Shown here in pieces: positions 18,171-25,258 of a stretch of DNA of 64,000 nucleotides (the first letter of the stretch is position 1; each line of letters begins with the position of its first letter). Source of the stretch: Hymenobacter armeniacus (GTDB lineage Bacteria; Bacteroidota; Bacteroidia; Cytophagales; Hymenobacteraceae); assembly GCF_014699055.1 (NCBI RefSeq), contig NZ_JACXAC010000002.1, forward strand, positions 372,001 to 436,000. The letters run 5' to 3'. Both the position numbers and the translations under genes were made by a program. Under the pieces are notes generated by a model, which saw only the letters and a program-made list of their open reading frames with translations, was not told where the DNA came from and did no database searches.

Positions 18171-18691
18171 CGCGAGCTCACCGGCCGCTGCCGGTCCATT
18201 CGCAAGGCCTCCGCGAGGACTCGCGGGGGCCTTTGGCGTTGCCGGAAGCGGGCAACGAGGGCGCGCGGCCCGGTTCCGAAACACCGGAAATGCCCCGCGA
18301 GTCCTCGTTGCCCGGTTCTGGAAAATCGGGAAATGCTTTGCAAGTACTCGTGCGGCCCTTCGGCAACTCCTGAAGCCCGCCGCGAGTACCGGCCGGGCAC
18401 TGCGGGTGGTGGCAGTGCGTGTTGCCGCTGAAACCTGGTGGCGTATGGCTGCGCATCCGGGCGACTCGTGGCATTCGTAGCGAGTAAGAAGGCACCGCAC
18501 GCGTTACTTCTTACAGAAAAGGCGGAATAGAAAATAGACCCTTTGGCTGAACCGAATCTGGACCGGAGGCAAATCGGGTGCTGTTCCCTTTGTCATGACG
18601 TCGGTGGCGAACACGGGCTTGGGCTTTTCGTTTCCCGTTCCGCACAACGAGGGCGGCGGTCCTGCCGCGGGGTGATACATTTAGAGCCATT
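18171..18691. other. 521-base gene-free region carrying the degenerate tandem repeat
   Basis: No convincing gene is present. Positions 18212 to about 18420 hold the 41-43-base degenerate tandem repeat listed separately. The rest (18480-18691) shows no terminator of usual form or recognisable promoter apart from AT-richer sequence at 18500-18550. Confidence 0.6.
18212..18420. repeat. Degenerate tandem repeat, period about 41-43 bases, about five units
   Basis: Units begin near 18212, 18253, 18296, 18339 and 18379. Each has a GCGAG/TCTCG-type start, then GGCCCGGTTC-like and CGGAAATGCCC-like blocks. Units 2 and 3 are clearest (GCCCGGTTC, then GGAAA or CGGAAATGC); units 1, 4 and 5 are more diverged. 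Confidence 0.65.
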
Positions 18692-19336
18692 ATGAAAACG
18701 TTCACCCAGTCCTTGTTCGCGGTTGCCCCCGGGGCCCTTGCCCGGCGCCTGTACTTGGTGCCGGTGGTCGGCATCGGGGTATTTGCCGCGTTGTATGTCT
18801 TGGCCGCGCAACGCTACCCCGGCGGTTCCCCGGCCGACCCCGCGGCCCCGGGCTTTAGCTGGCTGCACAACTATTGGTGCAACCTGCTCAACGAACGCGC
18901 CCTGAACGGCGCCCCCAACGCGGCGCGAGCCGTTGCCCTGGCCGCAATGGGCGTCTTATGCCTTTCCTTGGGCCTGTTTTGGTGGCAACTGCCCGCTTGG
19001 TTGCTCTTCGGTCCCCGCGGCGCGGCCTTAGTTCGCGGGACGGGCACGCTGGCCCTGCTGACCGCTGGATTTTTGGCCACGGCCTATCATGACGTGGCCA
19101 CGACGATTGCCAGCGTCTTGGGCTTGGTTACGTTGCTGGCCACCTTTTGGGGGTTGCACCAGCGGCGGGCCCGTTTCCTGTTGGGGTGGGGAGCGGCCTG
19201 CGCCGTGCTGATTGCCGCCAACAATGTCATCTACTACACCGGGTACGCCCTCTGGTTTTTACCGCTGCTGCAAAAAATCACGACGGTCGGGGTGCTGGGG
19301 TGGATTGTCTGGATGGCCCTTGCGCTCCACCCGTAA
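18692..19336 (+). CDS. Multi-pass membrane protein, unrecognised
   Basis: 214 residues with six predicted membrane helices (about residues 21-40, 78-95, 105-125, 130-148, 155-175 and 185-205). The first extracytoplasmic segment contains YPGGSPADPAAPGFSWLHNY followed by WCNLLNERALNG, which resembles the start of small bacterial membrane proteins of the DUF998-like type; that link is tentative. No catalytic motif is seen. It starts at ATG 18692, with no close operon partner. The following 218 bases contain a repeated GTTTACGAAA motif. Confidence 0.65.
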   Translation: MKTFTQSLFAVAPGALARRLYLVPVVGIGVFAALYVLAAQRYPGGSPADPAAPGFSWLHNYWCNLLNERALNGAPNAARAVALAAMGVLCLSLGLFWWQLPAWLLFGPRGAALVRGTGTLALLTAGFLATAYHDVATTIASVLGLVTLLATFWGLHQRRARFLLGWGAACAVLIAANNVIYYTGYALWFLPLLQKITTVGVLGWIVWMALALHP

Positions 19337-19432
19337 AGCAGGGGCCTTAACGGTTATTTAAAGGCTCCTTTCCGTGAACGAAAAGAACTAGCTCTATATC
19401 TCTTGGCCAACTGGCCCCTGTAGCGCAAACCA

Positions 19433-19505
19433 AGTTTACGAAACCCGTCTACGATTCACGGTTTACGAAATGGCTGGTAGGGATGAGTTTCGTAAACTCC
19501 AGCCA
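19433..19505. repeat. Repeated GTTTACGAAA motif with nested inverted repeats
   Basis: GTTTACGAAA occurs directly at about 19434-19443 and 19461-19470, and inverted (TTTCGTAAAC) at 19488-19497. TGGCTGG (19471-19477) and CCAGCCA (19499-19505) flank the inverted copy as a second inverted pair. It could be an operator-like site or hairpin in the gap between two convergent genes. Confidence 0.6.
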
Positions 19506-19554
19506 ACAACCGCCTACGCTTCCTCAAAGGAGGGTTAGCCGACGGTATCAGCGG

Positions 19555-20721
19555 CTACCCCAGCGCCTCGGTCAGCGCTTCCTTCACCCGGCGCAGCTCG
19601 CCTTCGCCCATGGCCGTGCCGCTGGGCAGGCACAGGCCGCGGGCAAAGAGGTCGGCGCACACGGCGCCGCCGTACACGGGCGCGCTGGCAAAGATCGGCT
19701 GCAGGTGCAGGGGCTTCCACAGCGGCCGGCTCTCGATGTTGCGCGTTTCCAGGTGCAGGCGCAGGGTTTCGGGCGTGACGGGGCGGGCGGGCGCGTCGGC
19801 GTCCGGGTCGGCGGGGTTCACCAGAAGGGTGGTGAGCCAGCGGTTGGAGCGGCTGCCGGCTGGCTCCGGCGCCAGGGCCACCGTGATGCCGGGCAGGCGG
19901 GAGAGGTGCTCGCGGTACCAGTCGAAAATCTGGCGGCGGCGCTTCACCCGCTCCTCCAGCAACTCCATCTGGCCGCGGCCAATGCCCGCCAGAATGTTGC
20001 TGAGGCGGTAATTGTAGCCGGTTTGGGAGTGCTGGTAATGAGGCGCGTCGTCCTTGGCCTGGGTGGCGAGAAAGCGGGCCTTCTCGGCCAGCGCGCGGTC
20101 GTAGGTGACGAGGGCGCCGCCGCCGCTGGTGGTCAGAATCTTGTTGCCATTGAAGGAAAACACGCCCACCCGCCCGAAGCCACCCAGCGGCTGCTGCTGC
20201 CACTCAGAGCCCAGCGCTTCGGCGGCGTCTTCCAGAATGGGGATGTCGAATTCTTTGGCCACCGCCAGAATTTCGGGCAGCTTGGCCGGCATACCGTAGA
20301 GGTGCACCACGATGAGCGCCTTGGGCTTTTTGCCTTTGCTGATGCGGTCCACAATGGCCTCGCGCAGGCGCTCCGGGCACAGGTTCCAGGTGTCGGGCTC
20401 GCTGTCGACAAACACCGGGGTAGCCCCCAGGTACACCACGGGGTTGGCCGTGGCCACGAAGGTGAACGAGGGGCACAGCACCTCATCGCCCGGCCCCACG
20501 CCCAGCAAAATCAGCCCCAGGTGAATGGCGGCCGTGCCCGAGCTCAGCGCCACGCAGTAGGGTACGCCCACGGCCGCGCAGATGTCGGCCTCAAACCCCG
20601 CCAGGTTGGGCCCGGCCGGCGCCACCCAGTTGTCTTCAATGGCCTTGTGCACGTAGTTCAGCTCGTGCCGGCCGAGGTGGGGCGGGGAAAGGTAAAGGCG
20701 GTCGTAGTCTTGGCTGCGCAT
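19555..20721 (-). CDS. DegT/DnrJ/EryC1-family sugar aminotransferase (PglE-like)
   Basis: 388 residues. A PLP-dependent aminotransferase that adds an amino group to a nucleotide-activated keto sugar. The cofactor Lys is in FSFNGNKILTTSGGG, substrate and PLP contacts in VALSSGTAAIHLGL, and the Asp pairing with the pyridine nitrogen in ILEDAAEALGS. It starts at ATG 20721; the longer frame would need a TTG. It is the last gene of a minus-strand set after a PglC-like transferase and a PglD-like acetyltransferase, which together match the bacillosamine-type route (4-amination, 4-N-acetylation, transfer to lipid carrier). The 4,6-dehydratase needed upstream is not in the window. Confidence 0.88.
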   Translation of the reverse strand: MRSQDYDRLYLSPPHLGRHELNYVHKAIEDNWVAPAGPNLAGFEADICAAVGVPYCVALSSGTAAIHLGLILLGVGPGDEVLCPSFTFVATANPVVYLGATPVFVDSEPDTWNLCPERLREAIVDRISKGKKPKALIVVHLYGMPAKLPEILAVAKEFDIPILEDAAEALGSEWQQQPLGGFGRVGVFSFNGNKILTTSGGGALVTYDRALAEKARFLATQAKDDAPHYQHSQTGYNYRLSNILAGIGRGQMELLEERVKRRRQIFDWYREHLSRLPGITVALAPEPAGSRSNRWLTTLLVNPADPDADAPARPVTPETLRLHLETRNIESRPLWKPLHLQPIFASAPVYGGAVCADLFARGLCLPSGTAMGEGELRRVKEALTEALG

Positions 20722-20790
20722 GCTGTTGCTTAAGGGTTGCAAAGAACGTCATGGTAGGCGCGGCCGGCATGGCATTCTGGTTCCAGCAGG

Positions 20791-21483
20791 TTATTTATCT
20801 TCCACCTTGAGGGCCCGCGCCGGCACGCCCACGGCCGTCACGTGGGGCGGCAGGTCGCGCACCACCACGGCCCCGGCTCCCACTATGCTGCCCTCTCCCA
20901 CGCGCACGCCCTGAATCACCGTGGCGTTGGTGCCCAGGTAGCAGCCAGCGGCCAGCCGGGCGGCGCCGCTCACGTTGGCGTGCGGCATCAGGGAGCAAAA
21001 ATCTTCCAGCACGGCGTCGTGGCCCACGGTGCAGCCCAGGTTGAGCAGCACGAAGCGGCCCAGCGAAATGTCGCAGGTCAGGATGCAGCCTTGTTGCACG
21101 AGGCAGCCCTCGCCCAGCGCAATGCGCTGCTCGGGGCCCAGCACCACTTGCGGGTGCACCAACGCCGGAAACGACAGGTGGGGAGAGCTAAGGCGGCTTA
21201 CCACGGCGGCCCGGCTGGCCGAGCTGCCCACGGCCACGGCCACGGCCAACGGCTCGGCGGTGGCGTTGAGGTCGGCGCTGGTGCCCAGGTAGGGGAGGCC
21301 GGCCAGGGTGGGCGTTGCCGGTGCCACGTCGTCGTAGAAGCCCCGCACGTCCCAGGTGGGGTGCGAGGCGTTGAGCTGCCGAATCAGCAACAGCACTTCA
21401 CGGCCCAGCCCGCCGGCTCCGAATATGACGAGGGGGGCGCCGGTTTCGCCGGCTTCGTAGTCTGAGAAAAACAAGGTGGTCAT
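20791..21483 (-). CDS. PglD/NeuD-type sugar N/O-acetyltransferase
   Basis: 230 residues. The N-terminal nucleotide-sugar-binding domain begins at LVIFGAGGLGREVLLLIRQ, followed by a left-handed beta-helix of hexapeptide repeats (from HPQVVLGPEQRIALGEGCLV). The likely catalytic His is in GCTVGHDAVLEDF. In PglD this His activates the 4-amine of UDP-4-amino sugar for acetyl-CoA. It sits 10 bases downstream of the sugar transferase gene and 69 bases upstream of the aminotransferase, all on the minus strand, so they form one operon. Substrate identity is inferred from this company. Confidence 0.87.
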   Translation of the reverse strand: MTTLFFSDYEAGETGAPLVIFGAGGLGREVLLLIRQLNASHPTWDVRGFYDDVAPATPTLAGLPYLGTSADLNATAEPLAVAVAVGSSASRAAVVSRLSSPHLSFPALVHPQVVLGPEQRIALGEGCLVQQGCILTCDISLGRFVLLNLGCTVGHDAVLEDFCSLMPHANVSGAARLAAGCYLGTNATVIQGVRVGEGSIVGAGAVVVRDLPPHVTAVGVPARALKVEDK

Positions 21484-21493
21484 AGGGGGCTAT

Positions 21494-22135
21494 CTACGGG
21501 GAAACCGGGGGCGGGGGCGTGCCCCGGAAGGCCAGGGTAGTGGCCTGGCCCGGCGTGGCCACGCCGCTGCCGCGCAGCACGCGCCCGCCCGTGCGCCACA
21601 AAATGGTCAGGTCCAGCCGCCACGACAGGTTGTCGACGTACCACACGTCGAAGGCAAATTTTTCTTCCCAACTGATGGCATTGCGGCCGTTCACCTGCGC
21701 CCAGCCCGTGAGGCCGGGTCGCGCCTCGTGGCGGCGGGCCTGGGTGGGCGTGTAGAGGGGCAAGTACTCGGGCAGCAGCGGGCGCGGGCCCACCAGGCTG
21801 AGGTCGCCGCGCAGGATGTTCCAGAGCTGGGGCAGCTCATCGAGCGAAGTAGCGCGCAGCCAGCGGCCCGTGGCGGGCAGGCGCGCGGCATCGGGCAGCA
21901 GCTGGCCGGTGGCGTCGCGCGCGTCGGTCATGGTCTGGAGCTTGTAGAGTGTGAACAGGCGCCCGTGCCAGCCCGGCCGCACCTGCCGCAACAGCCAGCG
22001 CCCCCGGTTTTGGGCCGCGGCCACGGCGGCCCCGCCCAGCAGCAGCGGCAGCGTCAGCAGTAGCAGCGGCAAGGCAATGGCTACGTCGAGCCAGCGCTTG
22101 CCGTGGCGGGCGTAAAAAGAATCGGGAGTGGGCAC
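21494..22135 (-). CDS. Bacterial sugar transferase (PglC-like polyprenyl-phosphate phosphoglycosyltransferase)
   Basis: 213 residues. A monotopic phosphoglycosyl transferase that moves a sugar-1-phosphate from UDP-sugar to undecaprenyl phosphate. One N-terminal re-entrant membrane segment (residues 15-40, WLDVAIALPLLLLTLPLLL) precedes the signature SLDELPQLWNILRGDLSLVG and PRPLLPEYL, followed by RPGLTGWAQVNGRN. These fit the small PglC class rather than the large WbaP type. The only in-frame start near the N-terminus is GTG at 22135. First gene of the Pgl-like operon and divergent from ispE. A Pro-rich C-terminus (GTPPPPVSP) is lineage-specific. Confidence 0.9.
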   Translation of the reverse strand: MPTPDSFYARHGKRWLDVAIALPLLLLTLPLLLGGAAVAAAQNRGRWLLRQVRPGWHGRLFTLYKLQTMTDARDATGQLLPDAARLPATGRWLRATSLDELPQLWNILRGDLSLVGPRPLLPEYLPLYTPTQARRHEARPGLTGWAQVNGRNAISWEEKFAFDVWYVDNLSWRLDLTILWRTGGRVLRGSGVATPGQATTLAFRGTPPPPVSP

Positions 22136-22145
22136 AGCGCAAAAG

Positions 22146-22153
22146 TAACTTTG
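22146..22153 (+). promoter_or_regulatory. Candidate -7 element of ispE
   Basis: TAACTTTG fits TAnnTTTG, 29 bases upstream of the chosen ispE ATG. It overlaps a minus-strand TACTTTTG (22140-22147) facing the PglC-like gene. No -33 match is seen on the plus strand. Confidence 0.4.
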
Positions 22154-22182
22154 CGTCGCAGGCTTTGGCTTGCGCTGTCCTC

Positions 22183-23007
22183 ATGCTCGTTTTCCCCAAC
22201 GCCAAGCTCAACCTCGGCCTCTACGTCACCCAGCGCCGGCCCGATGGCTTCCACCGCCTCGAATCGGTGTTTGTACCGCTGCCCTGGACCGATGCGCTGG
22301 AAATCCTGCCGGCCGCGCCGGGCCAGCCCACCAGCATCACGCTCACCGGCCGCCCCATTCCCGGCGACCCGGCCACCAACCTCTGCGTGCGGGCCTACGA
22401 ACTGTTGCAGGCCGATTTTCCGCAGCTGCCGCCCGCGCAGCTCTACCTGCACAAGGTGGTGCCCATCGGGGCCGGCCTGGGCGGCGGCTCGGCCGATGCC
22501 GCGTTCGCCCTGAAGGCCACCAACGAGCTGTTTAACCTGGCACTCATGCCCGAAGCCCTGGAAAGCTACGCCCGTCGGCTGGGCTCCGACTGCGCATTCT
22601 TCATTCGCAACCAGCCCGTGCTGGCCGTGGAGAAAGGCGACATTTTCGAGGAAATTGACCTCAGCCTGTCCGGCCTGACGTGCGTGGTGGTGTACCCGGG
22701 GCTGCACATTGGCACGGCCGAGGCGTACGCCCGCATTGTGCCGCAGGCGCCGAAATTTCCGCTGCGCGAAGCCCTGGCGCAGCCAATGAGCACCTGGCGC
22801 GACACCGTCAGCAATGATTTTGAAACGGCCCTGGCGCCAACGTACCCGGCCCTGGCCGACATCAAGCAGCGGCTTTACGAGGCCGGCGCTACGTACGCCA
22901 GCCTATCGGGCTCGGGCTCGGCGGTGTACGGGCTGTGGCCCGCAGGCGCGCAGCCCGCGCCGATGGCGTGGCCGGCCGAGTATACTGTGTGGCAGGGCGT
23001 GCTCTAA
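22183..23007 (+). CDS. ispE: 4-diphosphocytidyl-2-C-methyl-D-erythritol kinase
   Basis: Phosphorylates CDP-ME in the non-mevalonate isoprenoid pathway. 274 residues of the GHMP kinase fold. The N-terminal substrate region is FPNAKLNLGLYVTQRRPDGFH, quoted from residue 4, and the ATP-binding motif VPIGAGLGGGSADAA is near residue 100. The C-terminal glycine-rich motif SLSGSGSAVYGLW is near residue 245. The start MLVFPNAKLNLG at 22183 is preferred over an earlier in-frame Met because the family begins directly before the AKINLGL motif. It converges with the EamA transporter gene, overlapping its stop by four bases. Confidence 0.96.
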   Translation: MLVFPNAKLNLGLYVTQRRPDGFHRLESVFVPLPWTDALEILPAAPGQPTSITLTGRPIPGDPATNLCVRAYELLQADFPQLPPAQLYLHKVVPIGAGLGGGSADAAFALKATNELFNLALMPEALESYARRLGSDCAFFIRNQPVLAVEKGDIFEEIDLSLSGLTCVVVYPGLHIGTAEAYARIVPQAPKFPLREALAQPMSTWRDTVSNDFETALAPTYPALADIKQRLYEAGATYASLSGSGSAVYGLWPAGAQPAPMAWPAEYTVWQGVL

Positions 23008-23951
23008 ACTGGCATGGCCGGCTCCAAATCCGGCTCTTTGTCCTTCATCAGCCGCGCCACCAGCGGGTGGATGAGCACGCTGAGCACGATGAGCAACGTG
23101 CCCACGTAGAAGCCCGTGCTCATGCGCTCCCCGTTGAACTGCGGGGCGTGCAGCAGGCCCTTGGTGTGCAGCCAGTAGATGCCCGCCGCCATGGCAATGC
23201 CGTACACCGGCTCGAGGTTGATGGTCAGGTTCACGGCGAATGGGGAGAGGCGCTTCATCAACTCCACCGAGGTGGAGAAAGCATACACCGTGCACACGCC
23301 CGCCAGCAGGCCCAGCCACAGCCAGTCTTGGCCGTGCCAGGCCAGCTGCAGGCCCTTGCCTTCCGTAAAAAAACGGCTGTAGATGGGAAAGAACACCGCA
23401 ATGCTCAGGCAGGCCCCCAGCATCTCATAAAACGTGAGCCGCAGCGGCGGGTGCTGCTTTATCAGCTTCGAGTTCAGCACGCTAAATAGCGCCGACAAGC
23501 CCGCCGACAACACCGCAACACCCAGGCCCAGCAGCTGGTCGAGTTCGGCCTGGCTTACCAGGTACAAGCCCACCATGGTGATGAGCCCCAGTCCTACCTC
23601 GTAGCCGCGCACCCGACGCCAGAGCAGCAGTGGCTCCAATAGCGAGGTCCACAAGGCCAGCGTGGCCAGGCCCGCCAGGCACACGCTCACCGACGACAGC
23701 CGGGCCGCCAGAAAAAAGGTAATCCAGTGCGTGGCCACCAGCGCGCCCACCGCCAGCAGGCGCACCACCTGCCCCGCCGGAATGCGCCAGGGCATGCGCC
23801 GCGCGCCCAACAGCACGGCTAGCCCCGTGGCCGCCAGCAGCGTGCGCCAAAACACCAGCTCCACCGACGGCAGCGCAATGAGCTTGCCCAGTATGGCCGT
23901 GAAGCCCCACAGGAGCACAATGAAATGGAGCTTGAGGTAGTCGCGAAGCAT
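23004..23951 (-). CDS. EamA/DMT family transporter
   Basis: 315 residues with ten predicted membrane helices in two EamA repeats (about residues 5-140 and 150-295). Typical features are LHFIVLLWGFTAILGKLI at the start, LWRTLLA-like FWRTLLAATGLAVLL, and in the second repeat NLEPVYGIAMAAG. These proteins usually export amino acids or other small metabolites; the substrate is not predictable. It lies downstream of an LptF/G-type permease gene on the same strand, separated by repeat element E. The stop overlaps that of convergent ispE by four bases. Confidence 0.88.
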   Translation of the reverse strand: MLRDYLKLHFIVLLWGFTAILGKLIALPSVELVFWRTLLAATGLAVLLGARRMPWRIPAGQVVRLLAVGALVATHWITFFLAARLSSVSVCLAGLATLALWTSLLEPLLLWRRVRGYEVGLGLITMVGLYLVSQAELDQLLGLGVAVLSAGLSALFSVLNSKLIKQHPPLRLTFYEMLGACLSIAVFFPIYSRFFTEGKGLQLAWHGQDWLWLGLLAGVCTVYAFSTSVELMKRLSPFAVNLTINLEPVYGIAMAAGIYWLHTKGLLHAPQFNGERMSTGFYVGTLLIVLSVLIHPLVARLMKDKEPDLEPAMPV

Positions 23952-23971
23952 AGAAGGTAAGCAAACAGAAC

Positions 23972-24063
23972 GTCATGCAGAGCGCAGCGAAGCATCTCGC
24001 TCGGAGCAACAATCAACCGAATTAGCGGTGGCACGCGAGATGCTTCGCTGCGCTTTGCATGAC
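23972..24063 (-). repeat. Inverted-repeat element E (GTCATGC...GCATCTC family)
   Basis: 29-base arms 23972-24000 and 24035-24063 are reverse complements with a single mismatch, around a 34-base spacer. Sequence skeleton: GTCATGC, GAGCG, GCATCTC. It lies between the lptG-like stop (24095) and the EamA start (23951). Element F at 38026-38133 is a diverged copy. Confidence 0.92.
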
Positions 24064-24094
24064 CGCCCAACACCTTGCCTGCTTGCGCCAGATA

Positions 24095-25174
24095 CTACTT
24101 CGGCACAAACCGGTACAGCGCCAGCCCGATGACGCTGAACACCGTGCTGGGAACCCAGGCCGCCACCAGCGGCGAGAGGCTGCCCACCTGGGCCAGGTTG
24201 CGGCTCAGCATCACGAAAATGATGAATATGAAGGCCAGCACGAACCCCAGCGCAATCTGCCCGCCCACGCCGGCCCTGGATTTTCGGGCGCTCAACGTCA
24301 CGCCAATCAGCGTCAGGATGATGATGGAAAACGGGTAGGCATACCGCTCGTATTTCTCGCTCATGTAGAGCTGGGTGTCGTCGGCGCCGCGCTCTATTTT
24401 GTCTTTGATGTAGGCGTTGAGCTGCGGCAGGGTAAGGGTTTCGGCCAGCTTGTAGTTGCTGGCGAAGTCCTCGGTGCGCAGGTTCATGGTGGTGTCGCGG
24501 GCAGGCAGGGTTTGCAGGGTTTCGTCCTGCGGCCCGCGGAAGGTGCGCACCAGCTGCGGCGACAAGTGCCACATGTGCTTGGTCGAATCCCAGTTGATGG
24601 CATCGGCCGTCAGGCGGCGGCGCAGCACGGTGCCGTCCACGGTTTCGAGGGCAAAATGAAAGCCCACGTTGCTCGTGTTGTCGTAGCTCTCCATGTACAC
24701 GTAGCTTTTCGGCCCAATCTTAATGTGCACGTTGCGCCCCTGAAACCGAAATGGCAGCTTGATATACGCCCGCTCAAACGCCACCCGCGACTTGTTGCCG
24801 ATGGGCAGCACCCAGCCAATAAGCCCAAAAATGAGCAGCCCCACCACCGCCCCGCCCATGGCGTAGGGCAGCATCAGCCGCTTGAAGCTGACGCCGCTGG
24901 CCAGAATGGCCACAATCTCGGTGCGCGCCGCCAGCTGCGCCGTCACAAACACCACGGCGATGAAAATGGTGATGGGCGAAAGCAGGTTGGCGAAATACGG
25001 AAACAGGTAGATGTAATAGCCGAAAATGATTTTCCCCATCGACAAATTGTGCTGGATAAAGTCATCGTTTTTTTCGGTGAAATCAATCACGCAAATCACC
25101 GACACGAGTATCACCACCGAGAAGAAAAACGCGGCCAGAAACTTCTTGATGATGTATTTATCGAGGATGTTCAT
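24095..25174 (-). CDS. LptF/LptG family lipopolysaccharide export permease
   Basis: 359 residues of the YjgP/YjgQ family. In the LptBFG ABC transporter these inner-membrane subunits extract LPS and pass it to the LptC-A-D bridge. Helices are at about residues 12-35, 50-80 and 95-120 (N-terminal trio) and three more at 270-355 (IIILTLIGVTLSARK, GFVLAFIFIIFVMLSRNLAQ, STVFSVIGLALYRFVPK). The region between is the periplasmic beta-jellyroll (FRFQGRNVHIKIGPKSYVYM). The coupling-helix region is TEIVAILASGVSFKRLMLP. It follows tgt on the same strand, with repeat element B in the gap. F versus G cannot be settled from this alone. Confidence 0.92.
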   Translation of the reverse strand: MNILDKYIIKKFLAAFFFSVVILVSVICVIDFTEKNDDFIQHNLSMGKIIFGYYIYLFPYFANLLSPITIFIAVVFVTAQLAARTEIVAILASGVSFKRLMLPYAMGGAVVGLLIFGLIGWVLPIGNKSRVAFERAYIKLPFRFQGRNVHIKIGPKSYVYMESYDNTSNVGFHFALETVDGTVLRRRLTADAINWDSTKHMWHLSPQLVRTFRGPQDETLQTLPARDTTMNLRTEDFASNYKLAETLTLPQLNAYIKDKIERGADDTQLYMSEKYERYAYPFSIIILTLIGVTLSARKSRAGVGGQIALGFVLAFIFIIFVMLSRNLAQVGSLSPLVAAWVPSTVFSVIGLALYRFVPK

Positions 25175-25178
25175 TTTA

Positions 25179-25257
25179 AGTCAGTGAACAGTTGGCAGTG
25201 AACAGTGAGCAATGCAGAACGTAACGGATAACGGCTCACTGTTAATTGTTAACTGCT
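25179..25257 (-). repeat. Inverted-repeat element B in the tgt-lptG junction
   Basis: Arms at about 25187-25210 and 25234-25257 (24 bases, five mismatches) are made of AACAGT/CAGTGA-like units; the element extends to 25179 with further CAGTGAACAG copies. Read on the minus strand it fills the whole gap between the tgt stop and the lptG ATG, ending 4 bases before that ATG. Confidence 0.8.
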
Positions 25258-25258
25258 T

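Noticed and set aside
18212..18420. CRISPR array
   Set aside because: The periodic units diverge from each other along their whole length, with no constant repeat and variable spacer, and no cas gene is nearby.
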